Source: Shimia sp. SK013 (GTDB lineage Bacteria > Pseudomonadota > Alphaproteobacteria > Rhodobacterales > Rhodobacteraceae). From it: DNA of 64,000 nt. The notes below the pieces were generated by a model that did not search any database, was not told where the DNA came from, and saw only the letters and a program-made list of their open reading frames with translations. This document shows positions 1 to 8,547 of the stretch, piece by piece. The stretch covers positions 186,001 to 250,000 of the forward strand of contig NZ_LAJH01000021.1 of the NCBI RefSeq assembly GCF_001292625.1, in the 5' to 3' direction. How positions within the stretch are numbered: the stretch's first letter is position 1; each line of letters opens with the position of its first letter. The position numbers were made by a program, and so were the translations under genes.

Positions 1-1563
1 CGCCTCGGCCAGCTGTGTCAGCGTTGCGCCACGCTCCAGTTTGCCTTCGGGGCCGACCTTCGCAAGGAATCCCGCGACGCTGCCTTCTTTGATTTGCACA
101 AAGGATTCGTTTTCTTGAACGCGGATCGCGCCAATGTCGTTTTTGTTGATGCCGCCAACGTCACAAAGCATCGGCAGGATGCGGCGCGGTTCTGCGCCGG
201 TTGCGCGGCCACCGGACACGGAGAACCAGACCGAAACGCCAAAATCCTCGCGTGGGGCGGGTTTGGTGTCGACATCGCTCAATTCTTCGGGCGCGGTGCG
301 CATTGTGCTCATGAGTCGCAAGAAGCCTGCAGCGATCTGTTCCGGCGTGAAGGCGTCCATGATCGAGGCGACGGTTTCCTGATCGCTTTCCGGCACGGGC
401 TCCAGCCAGGCGGGATCTGCAAACAGGCGCTCTTGGTCGCGTTTCTTGACCTCGTCTGCGGTTGGTGCGCCGCCCCATTCGGCCTGCAATTTGGCCATGC
501 CAAGAATGCGGCTGGCTTTCTTGTTGGACTTGCGGTTGATGATCAGCGCGCTGACACCTTTGCGTCCGGCGCGGCCGGTACGGCCAGAACGGTGCAACAG
601 GGTCTCGTGGTTGTTGGGCAATTCGGCATGCACCACCAGATCAAGGTTGGGCAGATCGATGCCGCGCGCGGCAACGTCGGTGGCCACACAAACTTGGGCG
701 CGGCCATCCCGCATCGCTTGCAGCGCGTGCGTGCGTTCAGACTGTGACAGCTCGCCGGACAAGGCCACAACGTTGAAGCCCCGATTGGACAGGCGGGTGG
801 TCAGGCGGTTCACCATGGCGCGGGTGTTGGCAAACACAATCGCGTTGGGCGCCTCATAAAAGCGCAGCGTGTTGATCACGGCGTTGTCGACGTCACGGTC
901 GGCGACGGTCATGGCACGATATTCGATGTCGGCGTGCTGGCCGTTTTCGGATTTGGCAATCACACGCTCTGCGTCACGCTGGTAGCTTTTGGCGAGGCCA
1001 AGGATTGCGTTGGGCACGGTGGCTGAAAACAGCAATGTCTGGCGATCATCGGGCGCTTCGCCAAGGATAAATTCGAGGTCTTCGCGGAAACCCAGATCAA
1101 GCATTTCGTCAGCTTCATCGAGCACCACAGCGCGCAGCACCGAAAGATCGATGGAGCCGCGTGAAATGTGGTCGCGCAAGCGGCCCGGAGTGGCCACAAC
1201 AATGTGCGCACCACGTGCCAGCGCGCGGCGTTCATCGCGCATGTCCATGCCACCCACACAGGAGGCCATCACGGCGCCTGCTTTGGCATAAAGCCATGCG
1301 AGTTCGCGTTTCACCTGCAGCGCAAGTTCACGTGTTGGCGCGATCACCAGCGCCATCGGGGCGGCTGCGGCTTCGAATTTTTCGGCGTCTTGCAGAATAG
1401 TGGGGGCAATGGCGAGGCCAAATCCCAACGTCTTGCCGGACCCGGTTTGCGCGGAAACCAAAAGGTCGCGGCCCGTCAGGTCGGGGTTCAGAACAGCGGT
1501 CTGAACAGGTGTCAGGGTTTCATATCCGCGCTCATCGAGCGCGTCTTGCAGGGCAGTTTTCAC
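1..1563 (-). CDS. deaD: DEAD-box ATP-dependent RNA helicase with DbpA-type RNA-binding C-terminus (3' end outside window)
   Basis: ATP-dependent RNA helicase expected to remodel structured RNA, for example in ribosome assembly or cold adaptation. The reading frame enters at a GTG (1563) preceded by AGAAGAG five bases upstream and stays open to the window edge (521 codons seen). Visible motifs: Q-motif region around residues 9-25, Walker A AQTGSGKT at 38-45, DEAD in LDEADEMLDLGF near residue 148, and motif VI HRSGRTGR. After the two RecA domains a linker leads to a stretch resembling the DbpA/CsdA RNA-binding fold (PMLCDVGGINKNDIGAIRV). This C-terminus points to the DeaD/CsdA group rather than RhlE. 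The exact subfamily is inferred and the stop codon is not in the window. Confidence 0.93.
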   Translation of the reverse strand, partial: MKTALQDALDERGYETLTPVQTAVLNPDLTGRDLLVSAQTGSGKTLGFGLAIAPTILQDAEKFEAAAAPMALVIAPTRELALQVKRELAWLYAKAGAVMASCVGGMDMRDERRALARGAHIVVATPGRLRDHISRGSIDLSVLRAVVLDEADEMLDLGFREDLEFILGEAPDDRQTLLFSATVPNAILGLAKSYQRDAERVIAKSENGQHADIEYRAMTVADRDVDNAVINTLRFYEAPNAIVFANTRAMVNRLTTRLSNRGFNVVALSGELSQSERTHALQAMRDGRAQVCVATDVAARGIDLPNLDLVVHAELPNNHETLLHRSGRTGRAGRKGVSALIINRKSNKKASRILGMAKLQAEWGGAPTADEVKKRDQERLFADPAWLEPVPESDQETVASIMDAFTPEQIAAGFLRLMSTMRTAPEELSDVDTKPAPREDFGVSVWFSVSGGRATGAEPRRILPMLCDVGGINKNDIGAIRVQENESFVQIKEGSVAGFLAKVGPEGKLERGATLTQLAEA

Positions 1564-1744
1564 AATGACTCTTCTTTATCTCTGGAGTGATGTCCTTTGG
1601 CAGGCATCCCTTGGCGCCACCAGTATGTGGGCCTCTCATGCGCGATAAAGAACAAGAAGCGGCCCGCTTAGACCATCCTTGCGCAGATGTATAGGGCTCA
1701 ACCGCTTTTGTCGGTCCGGCTTGGGGCGACAGGTTTCGAAAAAA

Positions 1745-1762
1745 ATGAACTGGTCAGTTCAT
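1745..1762. promoter_or_regulatory. Palindromic operator upstream of the marR-RND operon
   Basis: ATGAACTG-GT-CAGTTCAT: two perfect 8-base arms around a 2-base centre, 68 bases before the MarR-family start. The size suits a dimeric winged-helix repressor, so autoregulation by the adjacent MarR protein is the simplest reading. TetR-type repressors of efflux pumps use similar palindromes, so the binder is inferred. Confidence 0.6.
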
Positions 1763-1830
1763 TTTGGACTTGTAAGGACCATTTGAGGCTCTTAACTAAT
1801 TATTTCAATTTCTGAAGCAAGTGGGGACGG

Positions 1831-2316
1831 ATGACAGGGAACACCGAAGACACGCAGTTGCTTTTGCCACCGGATTTGCCGCCGGAGATGACAGCAGCGA
1901 TCGGGGCGTTTGCGCTGGTGCGACAGATGGAGACGCGTCTGGACGACGCCGCCTTTGATACGGATCTGACCAAACAGGAGCGCCGGATGGTGCTGTTTCT
2001 GGATCCGCCGCGTCGCATGGGGGTGATGGCGCAGATCATGGGCGCTTTGCCGTCCAGCGTGACCGCGATGGCGGATGCTTTGCAAGAGCGTGGTTTGGTT
2101 GTGCGGGAGCGTGATCCAAACGATGGACGTGCCTGGCAGTTGGCGCTGACGGCAACGGGCAAAGCCGCACGCGAAGAAACTATGACCAAAGTCGCGGAAC
2201 AGTTCCGTGACATATCCGGGATGACACCGGAGGAAATCGAGACATTCGGGAAGCTGGCCACCAAGGCGTTTCCCCTGTCGGTATTGGCTGGAATAGCCAT
2301 GGAGAGGGACACATGA
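1831..2316 (+). CDS. MarR-family transcriptional regulator of the RND pump operon
   Basis: 161-residue winged-helix protein. The centre (about residues 50-110) reads as a MarR DNA-binding domain: a helix-turn-helix stretch (MAQIMGALPSSVTAMADAL) followed by a wing with RERDPNDGRAWQL, matching the MarR D-x-R-D/N-x-R wing. The ATG at 1831 is used; no in-frame ATG or GTG lies just upstream, and GGGGA precedes it closely. Its TGA overlaps the ATG of the following membrane-fusion protein (ATGA), so it is the first gene of the efflux operon. It probably senses a pump substrate and represses from the palindrome at 1745-1762. The ligand is unknown. Confidence 0.85.
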   Translation: MTGNTEDTQLLLPPDLPPEMTAAIGAFALVRQMETRLDDAAFDTDLTKQERRMVLFLDPPRRMGVMAQIMGALPSSVTAMADALQERGLVVRERDPNDGRAWQLALTATGKAAREETMTKVAEQFRDISGMTPEEIETFGKLATKAFPLSVLAGIAMERDT

Positions 2317-3353
2317 AACTTTGGAACATAGTGGCGTTGGCCACATCGCTTTTGGCGTTTCCGGCCGTTGCCGAAACGCCGCTGAAACCGGTCAAGTTGA
2401 TGGAGATATCATCTGATCAAGCCGCGCTAGTGCGGCAGTTCTTTGGACAAGTCAAAGCCCGCCAGTCGGTGGATCTTGCGTTTCAAGTGGGTGGGCAGAT
2501 CATTGATTTCCCGGTGACCGAGGGGTTCCGCATCCCCAAAGGTGCGTTGATTGCCAGACTCGATCAGGAGCCGTTTGAGTTGCAGCTTGATCAGGCGCGG
2601 TTGCAAAAGGGTCAAGCCGACCGGACCGTTGCGCGGCTTGAGAAACTGAAGGGCAACACTGTCAGCCAAGTGACAATTGATGATGCGCAAACACAGGCGG
2701 GATTGTCAAAAATTTCGGTCAGCAACGCCGAATGGTCTTTGCGCCATGCCACATTGCGCGCGCCGTTTGATGCTCTGGTTTCCAGCCGCAATGTCGAGCT
2801 GTATTCCACCGTCGCCGCAGGCACACCCGTGGTGCGTATCCACGATCTGAGCGAATTGCGCATCGAGGTGGATGTGCCAGAGATCCTGTTTCAAAATACC
2901 GGCGACACCGGCGACAACGTTGAGATCACAGCACGTTTTCCGGGGTTGGACGGCAGCTATCCATTGGACATCCGTGAATATGACGCGGAAACCTCTGACG
3001 TTGGTCAGACATTCCGCATCACCTTTGGTCTTGAGCCGCCCAAGGAACGTGTGATCCTGCCGGGGTCGTCCGTCACAGTGACGGTGCGCGCAATCGAAGA
3101 ATCGCGCGTGATCGAGGTGCCGATGTCCGCCGTTGTCACAAACGACAAAGGCGAAACCGGGGTTATGAAGTTTGACCCCAAAGGCGGCGAAACAGGCCAT
3201 GTGCGGTTCGCGGTTGTGGACGTAGAGCCCTCTGAAACCGGTCAGGTGCGGGTGCTGTCGGGGCTGGCGGACGGTGAGGAAATCGTTGTCGCCGGAGGCA
3301 GCGCACTTGGCGAAGGCCAAGAAGTGCGTCGCTTTGTCGGCTTTGGCAACTGA
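2313..3353 (+). CDS. RND efflux periplasmic adaptor (membrane fusion protein)
   Basis: 346-residue HlyD/AcrA-family adaptor that would link the inner-membrane RND pump to an outer-membrane channel. It has an N-terminal signal peptide (hydrophobic run at about 5-20, then AVAE), a biotinyl-lipoyl-like half (QVGGQIIDFPVTEGFRIPKGALIARLD, split around the hairpin), a short alpha-helical hairpin (about residues 80-130), and beta-barrel and membrane-proximal domains ending in GLADGEEIVVAGG. No outer-membrane factor gene is adjacent, so a TolC-like partner elsewhere is expected. Translationally coupled to marR by a 4-base overlap; the pump gene follows after 11 bases. Confidence 0.92.
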   Translation: MKLWNIVALATSLLAFPAVAETPLKPVKLMEISSDQAALVRQFFGQVKARQSVDLAFQVGGQIIDFPVTEGFRIPKGALIARLDQEPFELQLDQARLQKGQADRTVARLEKLKGNTVSQVTIDDAQTQAGLSKISVSNAEWSLRHATLRAPFDALVSSRNVELYSTVAAGTPVVRIHDLSELRIEVDVPEILFQNTGDTGDNVEITARFPGLDGSYPLDIREYDAETSDVGQTFRITFGLEPPKERVILPGSSVTVTVRAIEESRVIEVPMSAVVTNDKGETGVMKFDPKGGETGHVRFAVVDVEPSETGQVRVLSGLADGEEIVVAGGSALGEGQEVRRFVGFGN

Positions 3354-3364
3354 GGTCGCGTGAC

Positions 3365-6300
3365 ATGAACATTGCACGTATGTCGATTGAAAAGCCGATT
3401 TACACTTGGCTGATCATTCTTGTGTTTCTCGGTGGTGGTATCATCGGGTTTCTCAACCTTGGCCGCCTCGAAGACCCGGCCTTTACGATCAAACAGGCGG
3501 TGGTGACCACATCTTATCCCGGCGCCACCGCGGAGCAGGTCGCGACCGAGGTCAGTGAACCGCTGGAGAGCGCCATCCAGAAGATGGGTGAAGTGGATCG
3601 GATCACGTCGATCAACAGCCCGGGCCAGTCGATGATCGAGGTACACATCAAGCCCACGGTGAACGGGGATGAGCTTCAGGAAATCTGGACCCGCTTGCGC
3701 GCAAGAATGCGCGATGCGGCCCGCGCGTTGCCACAAGGCGTTGGGCAGCCCTATGTGAATGACAGCTTTGGCGATGTGTTCGGGCTGTTTTATGCGATCA
3801 CTGCCGAAGGTTTCACGGATGCGGAGAAACACGAGCTGGCGACCTTTCTGCGGCGTGAGTTGCGCACGGTTGAGGGCGTGGCAGATGTTGAGGTCAAGGG
3901 TTTGCCGGAGGAGACAATCTATATCGAGCCGAACCTGGCGTTGTCGGTGAATCAGAATGTGTCGATCGCCGCGATTGCCAACGCGATTGCCACCTCAGAC
4001 AGCGTAACGCCCGCAGGCACGTTGACCACCGAGAGTGCGCGCACGCGGATCATGACGCCGGATGGATCGGACACGGTCGACGCCATTCAGGGCCTGTCGG
4101 TCGGCACGGACGGCAAAGTTGTCAATCTGGTCGACACCAGCAACGTGTACCGCGCCCGCAAGCCCAATCCGGGCCAGATCATTCGCCATAACGGCGTTGA
4201 GGCATTCACGCTGGGCGTGGCCGGATTGAGCACGGAAAACATCGTTGAAGTCGGACAGCGCGTTGACGCTCAGTTGGCTGCATTGCAGGACAATTTTCCG
4301 GCGGGTGTCGAGTTGCATCAGGTGTACCAGCAGCACGAAGTTGTGGACAAAGCGTCCACCGACTTTCTTGTGAACCTTGCGATGTCGGTGGCCATTGTTG
4401 TCGCTGTTTTGGCTGTGTTTATGGGCTGGCGCGCCGCGGTGGTTGTGGGTGTGACGCTGTTTTTGACAGTGATTGGCACCTTCCTGTTCATGTCGCTGTT
4501 TTCCATCGAAATGGAGCGGATCTCGCTTGGTGCGCTGATCATTGCGATGGGGATGTTGGTTGATAACGCCATCGTTGTCGCCGAGGGGATGCAGATGGCT
4601 ATGCTGCGCGGCAAGTCCTCCCGCGAGGGTGCGGACGAGGCGGCGGGCAAGACGCAGATCCCGCTGTTGGGTGCGACCGTCATTGGCATCATGGCGTTTG
4701 CCGGTATTGGTCTTAGCCCGGATGACACCGGCGAATTTCTGTTCTCGCTGTTTGCGGTGATTGGTATCTCGCTGTTGCTGAGCTGGCTGCTGGCCCTGAC
4801 GGTGACGCCGATGTTGGGACACCACTTGTTCAAAGTGGGCAAAGAGGACGACGGCGACGCTTATGGTGGTTGGATTTTCCGGATGTATGGCTGGAGCCTT
4901 GGACTGGCGCTTAAGCTGCGCTGGTTGGTGGTTGTTGGCCTGATCGGCGTAACCGCGCTGTGCTATGCAGGCTTTGCCCGCGTGGATCAGCAATTCTTCC
5001 CTGAAAGCAACACACCGCTGTTCTTTGTGCATTACAAGCTGCCGCAGGGCACGCCGATTGCCACAACATCCAAAGACATGGCCCGCATGGAAGCATGGCT
5101 CGACGCACGCGACGATGTTGTCAGCTATTCCACGTTTGTGGGTCAGGGCGCGACGCGGTTCATGCTGACGTATGAATCAGAAAAGCCAAACCCGAGCTAT
5201 GGCCACATCATTGTGCGAACGGCACAGATGCAGGACATCACCGCGCTTAGGGCGGATCTGAATGCCTTTGGGGCCGAAGCGTTTCCCGGCGGAGAATTCC
5301 GAACCAAACGGCTGGTGTTCGGGCCGGGCGGGGGCGATCCTATTCAGGTCCGCTTCTCGGGCTCCGATCCGGTGGTGTTACGACAGTTGGCCTCGCAGGC
5401 AGCGGAGGTGTTGGAAACCACGTCCGAAAACATCCGCGAAGTGCGCACCGATTGGCGCGAACAGGAGCTGGTGATCAAGCCGCTTTATGCCACAGAGCGT
5501 GCCCAGACCGCAGGCGTGAACCGGGACGATGTGGCGGACATGCTGAACTTCTCGACTGATGGCATCAGCGGGGGCTGGTTCCGCGAGAAAGACCGGTTGT
5601 TGCCAATTGTCATCCGCCGGTCCAGCGATCAGGGCTTTGGGCTTTTGGATCAGGTGGTCTATTCCGCCAACACCAAAAGCTTTTTGCCGCTTGAGCAAAT
5701 GGTGGACGGGTTTGCCTATGACACCCAGAACACGCTGTTTCACCGTCGCGACCGGGTGCCGACAATCACGGTAGGGGCCGACATCGCGCCGGGACTAAAC
5801 GCTGTGCAAGTTCAGGCCGAAGTGACCGCAGCGATCGAGGCGATGGAACTGCCGGTGGGGTACCGCATGGAATGGGGTGGCGAAAAAGAGAACTCCGCCA
5901 AGGCGCAAGAAAGCCTTGGAGGGCAGTTGCCGGTGACCATTCTGGTGATGGTGCTGATTTCGGTGCTGCTGTTCAACGCCGTTCGTGAGCCGATCATCAT
6001 CTGGCTTTTGGTGCCGATGTCTGTGAACGGTGTGGTGATCGGGCTGTTGGGCACAGGCCTGCCGTTTTCGTTCACCGCGCTTCTTGGTTTGCTGAGCCTG
6101 TCGGGCATGTTGATCAAGAACGGCATCGTCTTGGTCGAAGAGATCGACTTTGTGCGAGAAGAAGGCGGCCCGTTGCGCGAGTCGATCATCAAGGCCAGCG
6201 TGTCGCGTTTGCGGCCGGTGATGCTGGCGGCGGTGACCACGATTTTGGGGATGCTGCCGCTGTTGTCGGATGCATTCTTTAAGTCAATGGCCGTCACCAT

Positions 6301-6421
6301 TATGGGCGGGTTGGCTTTTGCCACCATTCTGACGCTGATCGCGGCACCGGTTTTGTACATGATCTTTTTTGATCGCGAAGACCGCCGGATCCGCGCAGCG
6401 GCCAAATCTGTGGCTGCTTGA
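3365..6421 (+). CDS. RND-family efflux pump, inner-membrane permease
   Basis: 1018-residue AcrB-type proton-driven exporter. The N-terminus (KPIYTWLIILVFLGGGIIGF) is TM1, followed by a large periplasmic porter domain (about 35-330), six TM segments (about 335-555), a second porter domain and a second TM bundle (about 850-1005). This is the usual 12-TM duplicated RND layout at normal length. The TM4 proton-relay segment reads MGMLVDNAIVVAEG: the first of the two aspartates of the AcrB DD pair is kept and the second is Asn, as in some HAE1-like subfamilies. Substrates cannot be read from sequence. Last gene of the marR operon; a strong hairpin follows. Confidence 0.94.
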   Translation: MNIARMSIEKPIYTWLIILVFLGGGIIGFLNLGRLEDPAFTIKQAVVTTSYPGATAEQVATEVSEPLESAIQKMGEVDRITSINSPGQSMIEVHIKPTVNGDELQEIWTRLRARMRDAARALPQGVGQPYVNDSFGDVFGLFYAITAEGFTDAEKHELATFLRRELRTVEGVADVEVKGLPEETIYIEPNLALSVNQNVSIAAIANAIATSDSVTPAGTLTTESARTRIMTPDGSDTVDAIQGLSVGTDGKVVNLVDTSNVYRARKPNPGQIIRHNGVEAFTLGVAGLSTENIVEVGQRVDAQLAALQDNFPAGVELHQVYQQHEVVDKASTDFLVNLAMSVAIVVAVLAVFMGWRAAVVVGVTLFLTVIGTFLFMSLFSIEMERISLGALIIAMGMLVDNAIVVAEGMQMAMLRGKSSREGADEAAGKTQIPLLGATVIGIMAFAGIGLSPDDTGEFLFSLFAVIGISLLLSWLLALTVTPMLGHHLFKVGKEDDGDAYGGWIFRMYGWSLGLALKLRWLVVVGLIGVTALCYAGFARVDQQFFPESNTPLFFVHYKLPQGTPIATTSKDMARMEAWLDARDDVVSYSTFVGQGATRFMLTYESEKPNPSYGHIIVRTAQMQDITALRADLNAFGAEAFPGGEFRTKRLVFGPGGGDPIQVRFSGSDPVVLRQLASQAAEVLETTSENIREVRTDWREQELVIKPLYATERAQTAGVNRDDVADMLNFSTDGISGGWFREKDRLLPIVIRRSSDQGFGLLDQVVYSANTKSFLPLEQMVDGFAYDTQNTLFHRRDRVPTITVGADIAPGLNAVQVQAEVTAAIEAMELPVGYRMEWGGEKENSAKAQESLGGQLPVTILVMVLISVLLFNAVREPIIIWLLVPMSVNGVVIGLLGTGLPFSFTALLGLLSLSGMLIKNGIVLVEEIDFVREEGGPLRESIIKASVSRLRPVMLAAVTTILGMLPLLSDAFFKSMAVTIMGGLAFATILTLIAAPVLYMIFFDREDRRIRAAAKSVAA

Positions 6422-6426
6422 TCTAC

Positions 6427-6457
6427 CGCTGCCCCAACTTCACAAGTTGGGGCAGCG
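6427..6457 (+). terminator. Hairpin terminator after the RND operon
   Basis: Perfect 14-bp stem (CGCTGCCCCAACTT with its complement) around a CAC loop, starting 6 bases after the RND stop. There is no clean U-tract (CAACCTTTCC follows), so termination may need help, but position and symmetry suit an operon end. Confidence 0.65.
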
Positions 6458-6592
6458 CAACCTTTCCCCAATCTTCGCGCTTTGCTAAGCTGCGGCGAAT
6501 GACCGGAAAATCCGGTGTCAGTTGCTGTGTTATTTGGGGGCCCATTTGTCAGCATTCAGCACGACAAATCAGCCTTTCTCAAAGAGGCATCG

Positions 6593-7732
6593 ATGCGGAT
6601 GCGCGGTCGCATGACGGGTGTGACCCCGCCCTTTCTGCGTGATGAGGACGCCGAGGTGCACGTTGGCGGCGCTTTGGTCACGGCGACGCTTTCCAGCATT
6701 GAGGCCGATTTTGACGCTCTGCCGTGGCGCGAAGGCAAGGTGACGCTGAATCTGGGGGCGTTGACCGCGTTTGACACTGGCGGTGCGTGGATGATTGCGA
6801 CGTTGAAATCCCGACTGTCACAGGCCGGAACCGAGGTCGAGGTCACCCAGGCACTGCCAGCTTATGTCGCGCTTTTGGCAAACGTCGAAGCAGCCACGCC
6901 CGAGCGTGACGAAGAGGTCAAGCAAGCGCGAAGCATCACTGGCATGCTGGACAGGTTTGGGCGCCAAGTGGCCGCCGCCTGGGATGCGGTGATCTCGTTC
7001 AACGGCTTTCTCGGCGAAACGTTGGTGTGTATTTTCAGGCTGGCATTGCGGCCTTGGCGGCTGCGTTGGGCGTCTTTGGTGACCCACATGCAAGATGCCG
7101 GATTAAACGCTGTGCCAATTGTCGCCCTGATGGGATTTCTGATCGGTATCGTTCTGGCTTTTCAGGGTGCGTCGCAATTGCAGCGCTTTGGCGCCGAGGT
7201 GTTTGTGGTCGAACTGATCTCGATCTCGGTATTGCGCGAGTTGGGCATTCTGTTGACCGCGATTATTGTGGCAGGTCGGTCCGGATCGGCCTTCACCGCG
7301 TCGGTCGGGTCAATGAAGGTGCAGGAGGAAATCGACGCCATGCGCACGTTGGGTCTTGATCCCATGGAAGTGCTGGTGGTGCCGCGCGTTCTGGCGTTGG
7401 TGCTGGTATTGCCGATCCTCGGGTTTGTGGCCAACCTTTGCGGCCTGTTTGGTGGCGCATTGATGAGCTGGATCGACCTTGGCGTCAGCCCCGGCATGTT
7501 CCTGACACGGCTTTATGAAAACACCGGTGTTTGGCATCTGGCGGTTGGCATGATCAAGGCGCCGTTCTTTGCGGTCGTGATCGGTGTGGTTGCCTGCTGG
7601 CAGGCGTTTCAAGTGCGCGGGTCTTCGACGAGTGTCGGGCAGCGCACCACTGCATCGGTGGTGCAGGGGATCTTTCTGGTGATCGTGCTGGATGCGCTGT
7701 TCTCGATCTTTTTTGCGCAGTTGGGGATTTGA
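6593..7732 (+). CDS. MlaE-family ABC transporter permease with N-terminal STAS-like domain
   Basis: Inner-membrane permease of an MCE (Mla-type) lipid transporter, 379 residues. The first ~110 residues form a soluble STAS-like segment (HVGGALVTATLSSIEADFDAL... AFDTGGAWMIATLKSRL), followed by the MlaE domain with about five TM helices and the conserved region ILRELGILLTAIIVAGRSG. Other family members carry the same STAS-permease fusion. I chose ATG 6593 because AAAGAGG lies five bases upstream; an in-frame GTG at 6515 would add 26 residues but lacks a comparable site. Its stop is two bases from the start of the ATPase gene. It probably moves phospholipid between the inner and outer membranes. 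Confidence 0.9.
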   Translation: MRMRGRMTGVTPPFLRDEDAEVHVGGALVTATLSSIEADFDALPWREGKVTLNLGALTAFDTGGAWMIATLKSRLSQAGTEVEVTQALPAYVALLANVEAATPERDEEVKQARSITGMLDRFGRQVAAAWDAVISFNGFLGETLVCIFRLALRPWRLRWASLVTHMQDAGLNAVPIVALMGFLIGIVLAFQGASQLQRFGAEVFVVELISISVLRELGILLTAIIVAGRSGSAFTASVGSMKVQEEIDAMRTLGLDPMEVLVVPRVLALVLVLPILGFVANLCGLFGGALMSWIDLGVSPGMFLTRLYENTGVWHLAVGMIKAPFFAVVIGVVACWQAFQVRGSSTSVGQRTTASVVQGIFLVIVLDALFSIFFAQLGI

Positions 7733-7734
7733 GC

Positions 7735-8544
7735 ATGACCCGGAATTCAGCGCGCGAGGCGGTGATCAAGGTGCGCGGATTGCGCAATCAATTTGGCCCT
7801 CAGGTGGTGCATGACAATCTGGATCTGGATGTCTGGCGCGGCGAAGTGTTGGGCATCGTTGGCGGATCGGGCACAGGCAAATCCGTTCTGTTGCGCACCA
7901 TCGTTGGATTGAACAAACCGGCGGCGGGCAGCATCGAGGTGCTGGGTGTCGACGTGTTGAACGCGCCCGTCGCGGAACGGCGGGAAGTCGAAACCCGCTG
8001 GGGTGTCGCGTTTCAGGACGGGGCCTTGTTTTCGTCTTTGACGGTGCTCAACAACGTCATGGCGCCGATGCGCGAGCATCTGAACCTCAGTCCCGCGTTG
8101 ATGCGCGCGTTGGGGGAGTTGAAAATCTCGTTGGTGGGCCTGCCCCCGCTGGCGTGTAGCAAGCTGCCGTCAGAGCTTTCGGGCGGCATGCGCAAACGTG
8201 CGGCGCTGGCCCGCGCCTTGGCACTGGACCCGCAGATCGTGTTTCTGGATGAACCAACGGCGGGGCTCGATCCCATTGGGGCCGCCGCCTATGACGATCT
8301 GATCGGAGAGTTGCAGCGCGCGCTGGGGCTGACGGTTTTCATGGTCACCCACGATCTGGACAGCCTTTATGCGATTTGTGACCGTATCGCGGTGCTTGCT
8401 GAAAAGCGGGTATTGGTGGATGGTCCCATTGAGGGGATGACCGAGGTGGATCATCCGTGGGTCAAAGAATACTTCACCGGTCCGCGTGCGCGCGCGGCGC
8501 AAGGCAAAGGTCAAAGCGAAGGCCAACGAGCGGGGACGACATAA
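7735..8544 (+). CDS. MlaF-family ABC transporter ATP-binding protein
   Basis: 269-residue cytoplasmic ATPase of the MCE transporter. Walker A is GGSGTGKS near residue 43, the signature is LSGGMRKRAALARAL, Walker B is IVFLDEPTAGLDP and the H-loop is MVTHD. The C-terminal tail after PWVKEYFTGPRARAAQ is short and charged, ending GKGQSEGQRAGTT. ATG 7735 lies two bases after the permease stop. The neighbours (MlaE-like permease before, MCE protein after) identify the system; the family normally assembles as two ATPases with two permeases and an MCE hexamer. Confidence 0.93.
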   Translation: MTRNSAREAVIKVRGLRNQFGPQVVHDNLDLDVWRGEVLGIVGGSGTGKSVLLRTIVGLNKPAAGSIEVLGVDVLNAPVAERREVETRWGVAFQDGALFSSLTVLNNVMAPMREHLNLSPALMRALGELKISLVGLPPLACSKLPSELSGGMRKRAALARALALDPQIVFLDEPTAGLDPIGAAAYDDLIGELQRALGLTVFMVTHDLDSLYAICDRIAVLAEKRVLVDGPIEGMTEVDHPWVKEYFTGPRARAAQGKGQSEGQRAGTT

Positions 8545-8547
8545 AGC

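Noticed and set aside
3995-5032. 345-codon open frame opposite the RND pump
   Set aside because: His/Gln/Arg-rich shadow of the RND coding strand without RBS or motifs.
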